The translations under genes were made by a program, and so were the position numbers. From positions 1-52,906 of the forward strand of contig SXND01000187.1 in NCBI GenBank assembly GCA_005777235.1: a DNA stretch of 52,906 bases, read 5' to 3'. Source of the DNA: Pseudomonadota bacterium (GTDB taxonomy: Bacteria; Tectomicrobia; Entotheonellia; Entotheonellales; Entotheonellaceae). Shown here in pieces: positions 8,518 to 16,087 of the stretch (positions are counted from its first letter, which is position 1; each line of letters starts with the position of its first letter). Under the pieces are notes generated by a model, which had not been told where the DNA came from, made no database searches, and worked only from the letters and a program-made list of their open reading frames with translations.

Positions 8518-9291
8518 TTATAGGTCCACACGCTGGGGTTCCCGCGTTCCACACGTCTGCATCGCGAGATCCCACTCGATCAGGCCAAGCGCGGAGCGGG
8601 GAGACGTGAACGTGCAGAGACGCTGGCCGTCCTTGACCACCACACTTTCGGCGCCGATAAACCCCAGCTTCAGGTCGAGTCCTGTACGATTACATACCAG
8701 CAAAGGCAGACCCGTCTCCAGGGAACAGCGCTCCCACTCGCCTTCAGGGCCGTGGATACCTGGTCCCCAGGCCGCCGCAGAGACGAGTAACTGGGCACCC
8801 TGCGCCTTGAGGTGCGTGGCAATCTTCGTCGTGTAGGCATCAGCACAGATGAGCATGCCCACCTGGCCCACCGGAGGCACGAGGACAGGCTCTGCTGTCT
8901 CGCCGGGGCTCGACCAGCGCTCAGCGCCGGACAGGGTATGGATCTTACGATGCGTGCCCAGGATACGCCCGTCCGACGCGATGACGAATAGCGTATTATA
9001 ATACTTCCCTGTCGTGCTATCCTGTTCGGGATGCGATAAAAATATGGTGACCGCTAATTGGGCAGCACGCTGACACAGCGAGGTCATCCAGGCATCCGGG
9101 GGCGGCACAATCCATGCCGTGCCCAGTGTATCCAGGAAGTCATAGCCACAGACACAGAGTTCCGGCGTCAGAATCCACTCCGCACCGTGCGCCGCAGCCG
9201 TGGTGACGGCGTGTGCAATGAGCTGCCGATTATAGGTTAAATCCCCTGGACACGGGGCGAGATGTAAGAACGCTATCCGTAGAGTTGACAT
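8518..9291 (-). CDS. Carbon-nitrogen hydrolase (nitrilase superfamily)
   Basis: The 257-residue protein has the full nitrilase-superfamily triad: E44 in LTPELCVCGY, K116 in THRKIH and C149 in GMLICADAY. These cytoplasmic enzymes hydrolyse amide or nitrile C-N bonds, or transfer the acyl group. The particular substrate cannot be read from the sequence. The ATG at 9291 has AGAGGTG upstream and is preferred to the longer frame from 9321. It is divergent from hemW, whose start is 103 bp away, so the promoters of both genes lie in this short gap. Confidence 0.85.
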   Translation of the reverse strand: MSTLRIAFLHLAPCPGDLTYNRQLIAHAVTTAAAHGAEWILTPELCVCGYDFLDTLGTAWIVPPPDAWMTSLCQRAAQLAVTIFLSHPEQDSTTGKYYNTLFVIASDGRILGTHRKIHTLSGAERWSSPGETAEPVLVPPVGQVGMLICADAYTTKIATHLKAQGAQLLVSAAAWGPGIHGPEGEWERCSLETGLPLLVCNRTGLDLKLGFIGAESVVVKDGQRLCTFTSPRSALGLIEWDLAMQTCGTREPQRVDL

Positions 9292-9394
9292 GGCGTTCAC
9301 CTCTGAGCATACAGGGAGCACAGCGCTGCACGGTCCCCCAGCAGGGCGCGGACACTGTGTGTGGAAGATACACGCAATAGGATATGCTCACATC

Positions 9395-10534
9395 ATGCCA
9401 GTTTTTGGCCTCTATATCCACATTCCCTTCTGCCCCCAGCGCTGTCCGTACTGTGCTTTCACCATTCTGACCGGCCACACCACCTTGTATGAGCGCTACG
9501 TCGAGGCCGTCTGTACCGAGATGCGTACCTGGCACGGACGTACACCGCTGCAGCCGTTGCAGACCATCTTCTTCGGTGGTGGCACACCGAGTCTCCTCGC
9601 CCCAGCCCAGATTCAGCGGATCCTGGACACCGCCGCCGCCACGTTTGGTGTGACGGCCCAGGCCGAGATCACCCTGGAAGCCAACCCGACGACCGCTGAT
9701 GCCAGCAAGTTTGCAGCGTTGCGGGCCTGTGGTATCAACCGCTTGAGCCTGGGCGTGCAGTCCTTCCAGGATGCCGATTTGCACACCCTCGGCCGCTGGC
9801 ACAACGCCGCAGAGGCCCAGGCGGCGTATACTGCGGCCCGGCAGGCTGGCTTTAGCAATGTGAATCTCGACGTCATCTTTAGCATCCCCGGCGCACCTCG
9901 GGCGCACTGGCAGGCCACCGTTGCGACGCTGATCGCTCTGGCCCCCGAGCATATTTCCACCTACTCCTTGACGCTGGAAGAGGGTACACGCTTTGCCCGC
10001 CGCCAGCACCAGGGACGCCTCAGCCCCGTGTCGGAAGAAGATGATGCCTGGGCCTACACCTGGGTCATGGAGACCCTCGACAGCGCGGGGTATGAGCACT
10101 ACGAGGTGTCAAGTTTTGCGCGTCCGGGGTGCCGGGCGCAGCACAACTGGGGGTACTGGCATGGGGCCGAGTATCTCGGCGTTGGGCTGTCGGCCCATTC
10201 CCTGCTGCAGGGCCAGCGCCACTGGAACCTGCGTCCCCTCCCAGCCTATCTGCATGCCGTCGAAAGCGGCCAGGCGCCCTGGGAAGGGAGTGAGGTGCTG
10301 GAGCCGACGGCGGCCAGACACGAACGCCTGTGGTTGCAACTGCGCACCTGTGAGGGCAGCGTGCTCCAGCCCGGGGAAACACAACGCCTGTTGTCAGCAC
10401 CCAAGTTCCAGGCTATGCTTGAGGCTGATCTTATACACTTGCAGGCCTCGTGCCTCCGTTTGACCCCAGCAGGTTTTCTGCTGGCGGATGCGATTGGGGT
10501 CGAGGTCTTGGCGCTTCTTGAACAGAGAGGATAG
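9395..10534 (+). CDS. hemW: HemW-like radical SAM protein
   Basis: This 379-residue protein begins MPVFGLYIHIPFCPQRCPYC, with the radical-SAM CX3CX2C cluster at C13/C17/C20. It continues with FFGGGTPSLL and 'GINRLSLGVQSFQDADLHTLGR', diagnostic of the HemN/HemW family. HemW is a heme chaperone that binds heme and passes it to membrane cytochromes. It was long annotated as oxygen-independent coproporphyrinogen oxidase. The extra Cys of true HemN is not apparent, favouring HemW. An upstream in-frame ATG at 9290 overlaps the divergent gene and is rejected. It ends 1 bp before the TlpA-like selenoprotein gene. Confidence 0.9.
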   Translation: MPVFGLYIHIPFCPQRCPYCAFTILTGHTTLYERYVEAVCTEMRTWHGRTPLQPLQTIFFGGGTPSLLAPAQIQRILDTAAATFGVTAQAEITLEANPTTADASKFAALRACGINRLSLGVQSFQDADLHTLGRWHNAAEAQAAYTAARQAGFSNVNLDVIFSIPGAPRAHWQATVATLIALAPEHISTYSLTLEEGTRFARRQHQGRLSPVSEEDDAWAYTWVMETLDSAGYEHYEVSSFARPGCRAQHNWGYWHGAEYLGVGLSAHSLLQGQRHWNLRPLPAYLHAVESGQAPWEGSEVLEPTAARHERLWLQLRTCEGSVLQPGETQRLLSAPKFQAMLEADLIHLQASCLRLTPAGFLLADAIGVEVLALLEQRG

Positions 10535-10535
10535 T

Positions 10536-11087
10536 ATGACGAGGATGTGGAGAGGATTTGTAGCCCTCATCGTCTGCTTGGGACTGCTGGCTGAGCTGGG
10601 GGACGTATTGACCGCCCAGGCCGACCCGATGACGGAGGCGCGTGTCGAGCGTTCCCCACGCCCTATCCCGTGGCCAGACATCAGCCTCCCCGACGTGGAG
10701 GGGAAAACCGTCTCACCGCAGTCCTTCAAAGGGCAGGTGATGCTGGTCAACTTTTGGACGACGTGGTGAGGGCATTGTCTACGAGAGCGGGCAGCTCTTG
10801 AAGCCCTGCACCAACGCTATGCTAGTCAGGGGTTCGTGGTCCTGGCAGTAAATCTGCAGGAAGCTCCAGAGAAGGTCAAAGCCTACACGGCGAAGCATCA
10901 TCTCACGTTTCCGCATGTGTTAGACGCCGACGCTAAGGTCGGCAGGTCTCTGGGCGTGCCAGGCACACCGGCCACTTTTTTCGTCGACCGCGCTGGGCAG
11001 ATCGTCGGACGCGCCGTCGGCTACCGCGACTGGAATACTCCCAAAGTCCATCTCCTGGTGGAGAGTCTGTTGCAAGCGACCCCATAG
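10536..11087 (+). CDS. TlpA/ResA-like thioredoxin, probable selenoprotein (UGA = Sec78)
   Basis: The frame from ATG 10536 (AGAGAGG upstream) is interrupted only by UGA at 10767-10769 and continues in the same frame to TAG at 11087, giving 183 residues. Residues 1-30 form a signal peptide or anchor (FVALIVCLGLLAEL..TAQA). The TlpA/ResA domain follows: ISLPDVEGKTVSPQSFKGQ, LVNFWTTW-U-GHC, then VPGTPATFFVD with the cis-Pro, and a full C-terminus. UGA stands exactly where the first Cys of the WCxxC site belongs; the resolving Cys81 is kept. A SECIS-like hairpin begins at the UGA. The protein is probably a periplasmic thiol/selenol oxidoreductase, perhaps aiding cytochrome c maturation given hemW 1 bp upstream. 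The alternative is a nonsense mutation or sequencing error. No Sec-insertion gene is in the window. Confidence 0.82.
10767..10807 (+). promoter_or_regulatory. Candidate bacterial SECIS element
   Basis: The 41-nt hairpin starts at the UGA. The lower stem is AGGGC (10769-10773) with GCCCT (10803-10807). An internal loop follows, then an upper stem CGAGAGC (10782-10788) with GCTCTTG (10794-10800), 7 bp including one G-U, and an apical GGGCA loop. Size, position next to the UGA, and a G-rich small apical loop 12 nt or more downstream match the E. coli fdhF-type SECIS read by SelB. A bulged U as in fdhF is not obvious. Structure inferred by eye. Confidence 0.65.
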
Positions 11088-11225
11088 ATGTCCATGTCGT
11101 CAGTCCTACGCCAGTGCCCCCCCTGGGAACGCCGGGCTCCAGCCCGGCTCCAGAAGCCACGCTGGAGCGTGGCGCTCCCAGGCAGCACCCTGGAGCACTG
11201 GTGGTGTATTTATCAAACAGACATC
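11087..11225. repeat. Palindromic MITE-like element 2
   Basis: It is flanked by TA at 11085-11086 and 11226-11227. The ends are inverted: GATGTCCATGTCG on the left and, read in reverse, GATGTCTGTTTG on the right. The core holds hairpins GCCGGGCT/AGCCCGGC and GCCACGCT/AGCGTGGC, the same two as in element 1 but in the other order, inside an imperfect stem (CAGTGCC../..GCACTG). The element's first G completes the TAG stop of the upstream selenoprotein gene. Confidence 0.72.
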
Positions 11226-11250
11226 TAGCGTCGAGGGATGGAGGCGTGCG

Positions 11251-12132
11251 GTGTTCATGCCTACTGGGCAGCGAGAACCCCTGGTCAGTGTCATCATCCC
11301 GACGTTTGATCGTGCCGCCTGGATTGGGGACGCCATCACCTCCGTGCTGCAGCAGACCTATCCCCACCTGGAGCTGATTGTGGTGGATGATGACTCGCAT
11401 GACACCACAGCAGCTGTGGTGCAGGCCTTTGGCCCGGTGTTGACGTACATGCGCCAGGCCCACGCCGGGGTCAGCGCGGCGCGCAATCGTGGGGTGGCAG
11501 CCTCCCGTGGCTCCCTGGTGGCGTTTCTCGATTCAGACGACATGTGGCTGCCCACCAAAGTGGCGGCCCAGGTCGCCGTGTTGCAGCAACAGCCCGAGGT
11601 CGCGGCCTGCTACACCGACGAAATCTGGATACGGCACGGCGTGCGGGTCAATCCCCGGCACATCCACCAGAAACACGATGGCTGGCTGTTCCTCCCCTCG
11701 TTGCCACGCTGCATTATCAGTCCCTCGTCGATCATGCTGCGGCGGACCCTGTGGGAGGCACTCGGCGGCTTTGACGAGGCGCTGCCGGCCTGCGAAGATT
11801 ACGAGCTCTGGCTGCGTCTGACCCTGCGCACACCCGTCACCTTGCTACCCGAACGGCTCATCGTCAAGCGTGGTGGCCATGCCGACCAGCTGTCACGCTG
11901 CGTGCCGGTGTTGGACCAGTATCGCATTATCGCGCTCGAAGGTATCCTGAGTGCGCCCCTGGATGTGGTGCAGCAGCAGGCGGTCCTCGCCCAGCTCGTC
12001 AAAAAATGCCGTATCGTGGCTTTGGGAGCCGGCAAACGCCACGATACGGCACGCGGCGCGCTCTACGAAGCGAAAGCCCAGCACTATCAACAACAACTGA
12101 CAGCCCTGCCCCCGGCTGTCTCAGCCTCGTGA
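11251..12132 (+). CDS. Family 2 glycosyltransferase
   Basis: The 293-residue protein opens with the GT2 GT-A fold: PLVSVIIPTFDRAAWIGDAI, then IVVDDDSHD for nucleotide binding, AHAGVSAARNRGVA, and the metal-binding DxD-type motif AFLDSDDMW. The acceptor-side acidic motif PACEDYELWLRL follows. It would transfer a sugar from a nucleotide donor to a glycan or lipid acceptor on the cytoplasmic face. No transmembrane segment is evident. GTG at 11251 has GGAGG 6 nt upstream; ATG at 11257 is the alternative. The acceptor is unknown. It lies in front of a ParB-like gene, 10 bp apart. Confidence 0.88.
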   Translation: MFMPTGQREPLVSVIIPTFDRAAWIGDAITSVLQQTYPHLELIVVDDDSHDTTAAVVQAFGPVLTYMRQAHAGVSAARNRGVAASRGSLVAFLDSDDMWLPTKVAAQVAVLQQQPEVAACYTDEIWIRHGVRVNPRHIHQKHDGWLFLPSLPRCIISPSSIMLRRTLWEALGGFDEALPACEDYELWLRLTLRTPVTLLPERLIVKRGGHADQLSRCVPVLDQYRIIALEGILSAPLDVVQQQAVLAQLVKKCRIVALGAGKRHDTARGALYEAKAQHYQQQLTALPPAVSAS

Positions 12133-12142
12133 GCCTTGTATT

Positions 12143-13114
12143 ATGCCGCCTGCCTTGCGTTACGTGAGTCTCAGTGAGATTGCTCTGGAGGATCACACCT
12201 TTGTGGTCACCTACCGGCCAGACCTGCAGGCCTTACAGCAGTCCGTGGCGCAGGTCGGTGTCCTCTCGCCGGTGCATCTGCGCCAGCCCTCTCCCCAGGC
12301 ACCTTTGCAGGTGGTGAGTGGCTGGAAGCGTTGTCTGGCGTCTCAGCGCGCTGGCCAGACGCAGGTGCCGGCGCTGGTCTACAGCGCCGCGGCGCTCTCG
12401 CCCCAGCAAGCCTGCCTCGTGGCCTTGCATGACCATCTGGGCGGTCGTGTCCTCAACGCGGTGGAGAAAGGCCGCCTGCTGGTGTGTCTGCTGCAGCAGG
12501 GTCACTATCCCCCTGAGCACGTGCGGCGGGAGTTCTGTCCGCTGCTCGGTCTCCCCCCACGTGCAGAAACGTTAGCGACGTATAGCACCCTGGTGACTTT
12601 GCATGACGCCCTGCAAACGGGGGTGGTGGAGGGCACCATGCCGCTGGAAACGGCTCTGTGGATTGGGGCCTATCCGCCGCCGGATCAGGAGGCGCTCCTC
12701 GGGCTCTTCACTGGCCTCACCATGGGGCTGAATCGCGCCCGCGAATGTGCTACGGCGCTCGACGCGCTCTGCCAGCGTGACGGGTGTGGCCCGGCAGAGG
12801 TGCTGCACCGCCTGGCTCTCCCGGAGATTGTGGCGCAGGCTCAACTCTCCGGGCCACAGAAGCTCGACCACCTGCGCCGTGTCTTGCACCAGGCACGCTA
12901 TCCACGCCTCAGCGCCCACGAGGCGCGTTTTCACGAGGCAGCGCGGCGTTTACGTTTCCCACCACAAATCAGCCTGCGTCCGCCACCGTATTTCGAGGGG
13001 GCGTACCAGGTGACCCTGAGCTTTCGTCACCGTCAGGAGTTACAGCAGTATGCCGAGCGCCTGTTGGACGCGGCTGGGCATGAAGCCCTGGACGTGCTGG
13101 TGGATTTGTTGTAA
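12143..13114 (+). CDS. ParB-like N-terminal-domain protein
   Basis: The 323-residue protein begins with a ParB/sulfiredoxin-type domain: YVSLSEIALEDHTF, then LQALQQSVAQVGVLSPVHLRQ, and VVSGWKRCLASQRAG in place of the usual VV.GxRR box. A helical middle part follows (LNAVEKGRLLVCLLQQG), recalling the HTH region of ParB. ParA is not adjacent and the gene is next to a glycosyltransferase, so a chromosome-partition role is doubtful. It may be a ParB-fold CTPase/DNA-binding protein of other function. The ribosome site is weak. Confidence 0.7.
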   Translation: MPPALRYVSLSEIALEDHTFVVTYRPDLQALQQSVAQVGVLSPVHLRQPSPQAPLQVVSGWKRCLASQRAGQTQVPALVYSAAALSPQQACLVALHDHLGGRVLNAVEKGRLLVCLLQQGHYPPEHVRREFCPLLGLPPRAETLATYSTLVTLHDALQTGVVEGTMPLETALWIGAYPPPDQEALLGLFTGLTMGLNRARECATALDALCQRDGCGPAEVLHRLALPEIVAQAQLSGPQKLDHLRRVLHQARYPRLSAHEARFHEAARRLRFPPQISLRPPPYFEGAYQVTLSFRHRQELQQYAERLLDAAGHEALDVLVDLL

Positions 13115-13195
13115 AAGCCTCGTGTGGCAAGAACCAGCCGTCCGTAGAGGTGGATCCAGAGGCGACCGGTCGGTTAGCCCGACGAGAAAGAAGAG

Positions 13196-13212
13196 TGTCA
13201 GGTTTTTTTACA
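13196..13212 (+). promoter_or_regulatory. 17-bp motif, site A
   Basis: TGTCAGGTTTTTTTACA, the first of three copies upstream of the PEP-CTERM gene at 13677. It lies in non-coding DNA after the ParB-like gene. Copies A, B and C start at 13196, 13308 and 13420, that is exactly 112 bp apart each time. Confidence 0.7.
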
Positions 13213-13307
13213 GGGTGTGGCACGGTGTCGCAAACATGCTAACGGCTTCTCGCGACACGTCTTGGCCCCGGTTGGTGCCTGTAGATATGTGGGAAGGAGC
13301 CATAACC

Positions 13308-13324
13308 TGTCAGATTTTTTTACA
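13308..13324 (+). promoter_or_regulatory. 17-bp motif, site B
   Basis: TGTCAGATTTTTTTACA. It differs from site A at one base, and its reverse complement is identical to the site at 17391-17407, about 4.1 kb away in front of another PEP-CTERM gene. Identity at two unlinked promoters argues for a regulator-binding site. Confidence 0.75.
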
Positions 13325-13419
13325 GGGAGATTCCAAAACCCACGCATCAGTGTAACTAGTTGACATAGCAAGAGATGTGAGGTTTCGCGGTGCATGTGAG
13401 ACGTCTCTAGGGCGACATC

Positions 13420-13436
13420 TGTCGGGAATTTTTACG
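13420..13436 (+). promoter_or_regulatory. 17-bp motif, site C
   Basis: TGTCGGGAATTTTTACG, a more divergent copy and the closest to the promoter: 128 bp upstream of the -24 element at 13564. This is a usual distance for an enhancer site used by sigma-54 activators. Confidence 0.6.
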
Positions 13437-13563
13437 GTGTGCACTGTGGGCACGTGGGCCGTGCAGGGCAAGCTGCGTGAAAACATCGGAGGGGGTAATC
13501 CTAACGCATGATAAATCAATATCTCACGGGGTGTATAAAAAAAACCAATATGACCGTGTTTTG

Positions 13564-13579
13564 TGGTATAGTTATTGCT
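13564..13579 (+). promoter_or_regulatory. Candidate sigma-54 promoter for PEP-CTERM gene 1
   Basis: TGGTATAGTTATTGCT fits the -24/-12 pattern, with GG and GC separated by exactly 10 bp and a good TTGCT -12 box. It is nearly the same as the promoter-like sequence in front of the second PEP-CTERM gene (TGGCATGTTTATTGCT). The start codon lies about 100 bp downstream. Confidence 0.65.
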
Positions 13580-13676
13580 CAGTCTGCAGTGGAGGTTTGC
13601 TATTCTATCTCGGGAAGGAGTCACAGATGGGTCTGAGACAATATATCGGTTCCTCACATGGAGAAGGAGAGCGCAG

Positions 13677-14606
13677 ATGAAGCGTCGCATGTTCACATTC
13701 CTGGCTATACTCATTGCCCTAGGCGTAGGGCGCGTACAGGCGGTGGTGATTGATGACTTTACACAAATATCGAATACCACGCTCTCCGTGACTACGAATG
13801 GTGGGACACTCAACAATACGGTGTCTGGCATCCCCATCGCGAATACGGTTGGTGGTGTGCGGCAACTCCAGGTCACCTGCCTCAGCGGCCTGCCTGAAGG
13901 AAGTAACTGCAGTGTCATCCGCAAGTCGACTCTCGCGGTGAATACGGTTGCCAGCCAGCTCAGCTTTAGTAATCACACGGGGATTGGCGCCCGTGCCAAA
14001 ATCCGCTATGATGGGAATGGTACCATAGGCTTTGACAGCGGGCCAGACACAACCAAGTTCGATGTCGACTTTACTGCCAGTGGCGCGACGCTACTCCAGT
14101 CCCTCCTCCCCATCGCCGACCTTGGCATTCGTCTGCAATTCCGCTTCTATGGGGCGGCAGGCTCTGCGGCGGCTGGCATGGTGGCGAGCCTTACCCTAGA
14201 CCGCCCCGCGGGTTTAAACCAGGTGCTCAGCCTCCCGTTTACGGATTTTGGGGGCGATCATGCCTTCATCCTGGTGAATGGCATCGTCACACCACGAGCC
14301 CCAGGCCAGTACTGTGCGGTTAATAATGGTTCTTGTATCAGCAATCCAGGGATGAATCTGTCCTTACAAGCCAATGACACCATACAGCTGGGCGATACGG
14401 CATCCATCCAGACGCTGTTTCAGCATGTCGGCGCCATTGACATTATCCTGGAAACGGAAGTGCTCGCAGCTGATGTCACGTTTGATTTTCTGCAGACAGG
14501 GGGCGGCTCGACGATTCCTGAACCGGCGTCATTGGCGTTGTTGGGAACAGGTCTCCTGGGCCTGGGCTTCGCGAGTGTGGTCCGGAGGCGGCGGCAGCGT
14601 CGATAA
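13677..14606 (+). CDS. PEP-CTERM surface/exported protein 1
   Basis: The 309-residue protein has a signal peptide (MKRRMFTFLAILIALGVGRVQA), a beta-rich body starting VVIDDFTQ and containing NTVGGVRQLQVT, and a C-terminal sorting signal: IPEPASLALLGTGLLGLGFASVV followed by RRRRQRR. PEP-CTERM proteins are recognised by exosortase, cut at the PEP region and released or anchored, usually in exopolysaccharide-linked envelopes. The ATG at 13677 has GGAGAAGGAG upstream; the longer frame from 13575 is rejected. The body resembles the two other surface proteins in this region. No exosortase gene is in the window. Confidence 0.9.
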   Translation: MKRRMFTFLAILIALGVGRVQAVVIDDFTQISNTTLSVTTNGGTLNNTVSGIPIANTVGGVRQLQVTCLSGLPEGSNCSVIRKSTLAVNTVASQLSFSNHTGIGARAKIRYDGNGTIGFDSGPDTTKFDVDFTASGATLLQSLLPIADLGIRLQFRFYGAAGSAAAGMVASLTLDRPAGLNQVLSLPFTDFGGDHAFILVNGIVTPRAPGQYCAVNNGSCISNPGMNLSLQANDTIQLGDTASIQTLFQHVGAIDIILETEVLAADVTFDFLQTGGGSTIPEPASLALLGTGLLGLGFASVVRRRRQRR

Positions 14607-14783
14607 CGCCAGGTAATATTCTTGTTGTCTAGCTGTGCCGGCGTACTGGGGGGCGTGGTCTCCCCTGTGTGCTGGCACAGTATTGTGCTGGCTTCTTTCT
14701 GTGTCCGCCTCCTGTTCTCGCTGCGATGCGAGAGGTGGGCAGACAGGAGCCCAGTGCTCCCCACCGCCCATGCTTCCTCTCTG

Positions 14784-15113
14784 TAAATCCTTCTCATCCT
14801 TGGCATCTCGGCACACGTGGATTTCTTCTGTTGGCTCTATGAAGAGCACCCTTTCGACCAAGACGACAAGAAATTCTTCGCGTTCGGCAGCCATCACATA
14901 ACGTGTACATTTCTCGCGCTGGAGCATCTCAGCCAGCTCCTCTAGAGCAGGAGATGACAACAGTACACGGCCACATCTCAGGGCGCGACGCAACGCTTGC
15001 CCTGGTTTTGCGTGCTCAAACACTACGATACTGACCAGGGTATGCGTGTCGAAGACGTAACGGACGCTCTCATGTATGGAGCCGCGCGTCGATGATTTCT
15101 GGCGTGAGGCCAC
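14784..15113 (-). pseudogene. PIN-domain toxin, truncated
   Basis: The frame encodes the N-terminal two thirds of a PIN-family toxin: YVFDTHTLVSIVVF (first catalytic Asp), SSPALEELAEML (Glu) and HVCRDAKDEKD (third acidic site). It then departs into low-similarity sequence that runs antisense into the PEP-CTERM gene 3' end. The expected last segment with the fourth acidic residue is missing. The only ATG in frame (15113) lies inside the antitoxin gene. PIN toxins are Mg-dependent RNases. Palindromic sequence at about 14710-14760 begins near the point of divergence and may be the cause. It is probably inactive. Confidence 0.6.
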
Positions 15114-15294
15114 GCGCTTGTGCTTTGCGGCTTATCCCACTCATAATGTCTTCCAATGGTCGTGTAGTGCGCGCCACCGCCGTGAGTTGCAGGCTCAGCA
15201 AGGGTTCGAGCTTCCGCTGCTGTGCAGCCGTTGTTGTATTGGAGATCTGGGCTGCTTCCGGGCTGACACGGATGGTAATGCTCTGCGTTGCCAT
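15070..15294 (-). CDS. Antitoxin-like protein paired with PIN toxin remnant
   Basis: A 74-residue protein, MATQSITIRVSPEAAQ..., with a helical middle (QQRKLEPLLSLQLT) and end (SGISRKAQARGLTPEIIDARL). The short N-terminal strand TITIRV-type start is like ribbon-helix-helix or similar small antitoxin regulators that bind DNA and neutralise a PIN toxin. It lies directly before the toxin remnant and overlaps it. An upstream ATG (15312) is also in frame. The gene looks intact although its partner is broken. A MITE-like element sits 30 bp upstream, in its likely promoter. Confidence 0.6.
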   Translation of the reverse strand: MATQSITIRVSPEAAQISNTTTAAQQRKLEPLLSLQLTAVARTTRPLEDIMSGISRKAQARGLTPEIIDARLHT

Positions 15295-15323
15295 GTCTTC
15301 TACCTTTGACAAACATTGTCCTA

Positions 15324-15471
15324 GATGTCTGTTTCATACATACGCTGCCAGTCCAACACCTGCGCGGGCCTGGCCCGCTCCTCCCAGCGCGCGGTGCCCG
15401 AGGGTTGCCTGGAGGCGTGGGCCAGGCCCGCGCAGGTGTTGGACTGGCACAGGACTTACGACATGGACATC
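15324..15471. repeat. Palindromic MITE-like element 3
   Basis: The left flank is TA (15322-15323); the right flank is TC where TA is expected. The ends are the same two as in element 2 but swapped: GATGTCTGTTTCATAC on the left and, read in reverse, GATGTCCATGTCG on the right. Inside is a perfect 31-bp inverted repeat (15346-15376 with 15419-15449) around a 42-nt GC-rich loop. The core differs from elements 1, 2 and 5. Confidence 0.75.
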
Positions 15472-15515
15472 TCGTGTGATGACACATTCTATCCCTGGCT
15501 GACGCTAGCGGCCTA

Positions 15516-15861
15516 GATGTCCATGTCGCAAGGCGATTTCCAGCAAAGCTTCTCCATGGGTTACCTCCCCCCAGCGGGGGGAGGCCAGGAGGGGGGAAAC
15601 CCAGGGGCTTGTGGAGAGCAGGCTTCCTCCCTGGCCCCGCGCTGGCCCCCACCAAACTCCCCCCCCAGGGGGGAGGCGATGGGGATGGCTCCCCCAGGAC
15701 AGATGTTCACACGGGATATTCTTTTTCGGAAATCGCCTAAGTCCTGCCTCAATGCCTCCTGGGCACGCCGGGCTCCAGTCCGGCTTCGGAAGCCACGCTG
15801 GCGCGTGGCGCTCCTAGGGGAAACTCTGGAGAACTGACAGGCTATGTATGCAATGGACGTC
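15516..15861. repeat. Palindromic MITE-like element 4, nested composite
   Basis: It is flanked by TA at 15514-15515 and 15862-15863. The left end GATGTCCATGTCG matches elements 2 and 3; the right end, read in reverse, is GACGTCCATTG. Inside, an 11-bp inverted repeat AGGCGATTTCC (15531-15541) and GGAAATCGCCT (15728-15738) encloses C/G-run palindromes (CCTCCCCCC/GGGGGGAGG). Between 15765 and 15815 is a decayed copy of the double-hairpin core. Nested insertion of one repeat into another is the simplest reading. Confidence 0.65.
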
Positions 15862-16018
15862 TAGCTGCCTGTTGCATACCCACACCAGTCGCCAGGCCCG
15901 GAGTTCGGCGTCAATCTCGCCGAGGGGACTTTACCAGTAATGGCCTACAGTGGCGTGGGGTGCCGTAGAGCGCGGGGAAAGGCGGGTCCGGTGGGCGAGG
16001 GGGCATCACAAAGTCGTA

Positions 16019-16059
16019 GCAAAAAAGACAGCCGGGGCGTCTCTGACGCCCCGGCTGTC
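16019..16059 (-). terminator. Intrinsic terminator of PEP-CTERM gene 2
   Basis: A perfect 14-bp stem (16027-16040 with 16046-16059) with a 5-nt loop is followed, on the minus strand, by six U residues (16026-16021). It sits 28 bp past the stop codon of the PEP-CTERM gene at 16088-16819. Confidence 0.92.
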
Positions 16060-16087
16060 AGGTATGATATGTACGGCAGAGGACAGG

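Noticed and set aside
10767-10769. Splitting the TlpA-like gene into two pseudogene fragments at the UGA
   Set aside because: The frame is intact on both sides, the UGA is at the catalytic Cys position, the resolving Cys remains, and a SECIS-like hairpin follows. Selenocysteine explains all of this with fewer assumptions, though an error is still possible.
15023-15655. A 210-residue minus-strand frame
   Set aside because: It runs through two palindromic elements and the antitoxin/toxin overlap in another frame. There is no domain.
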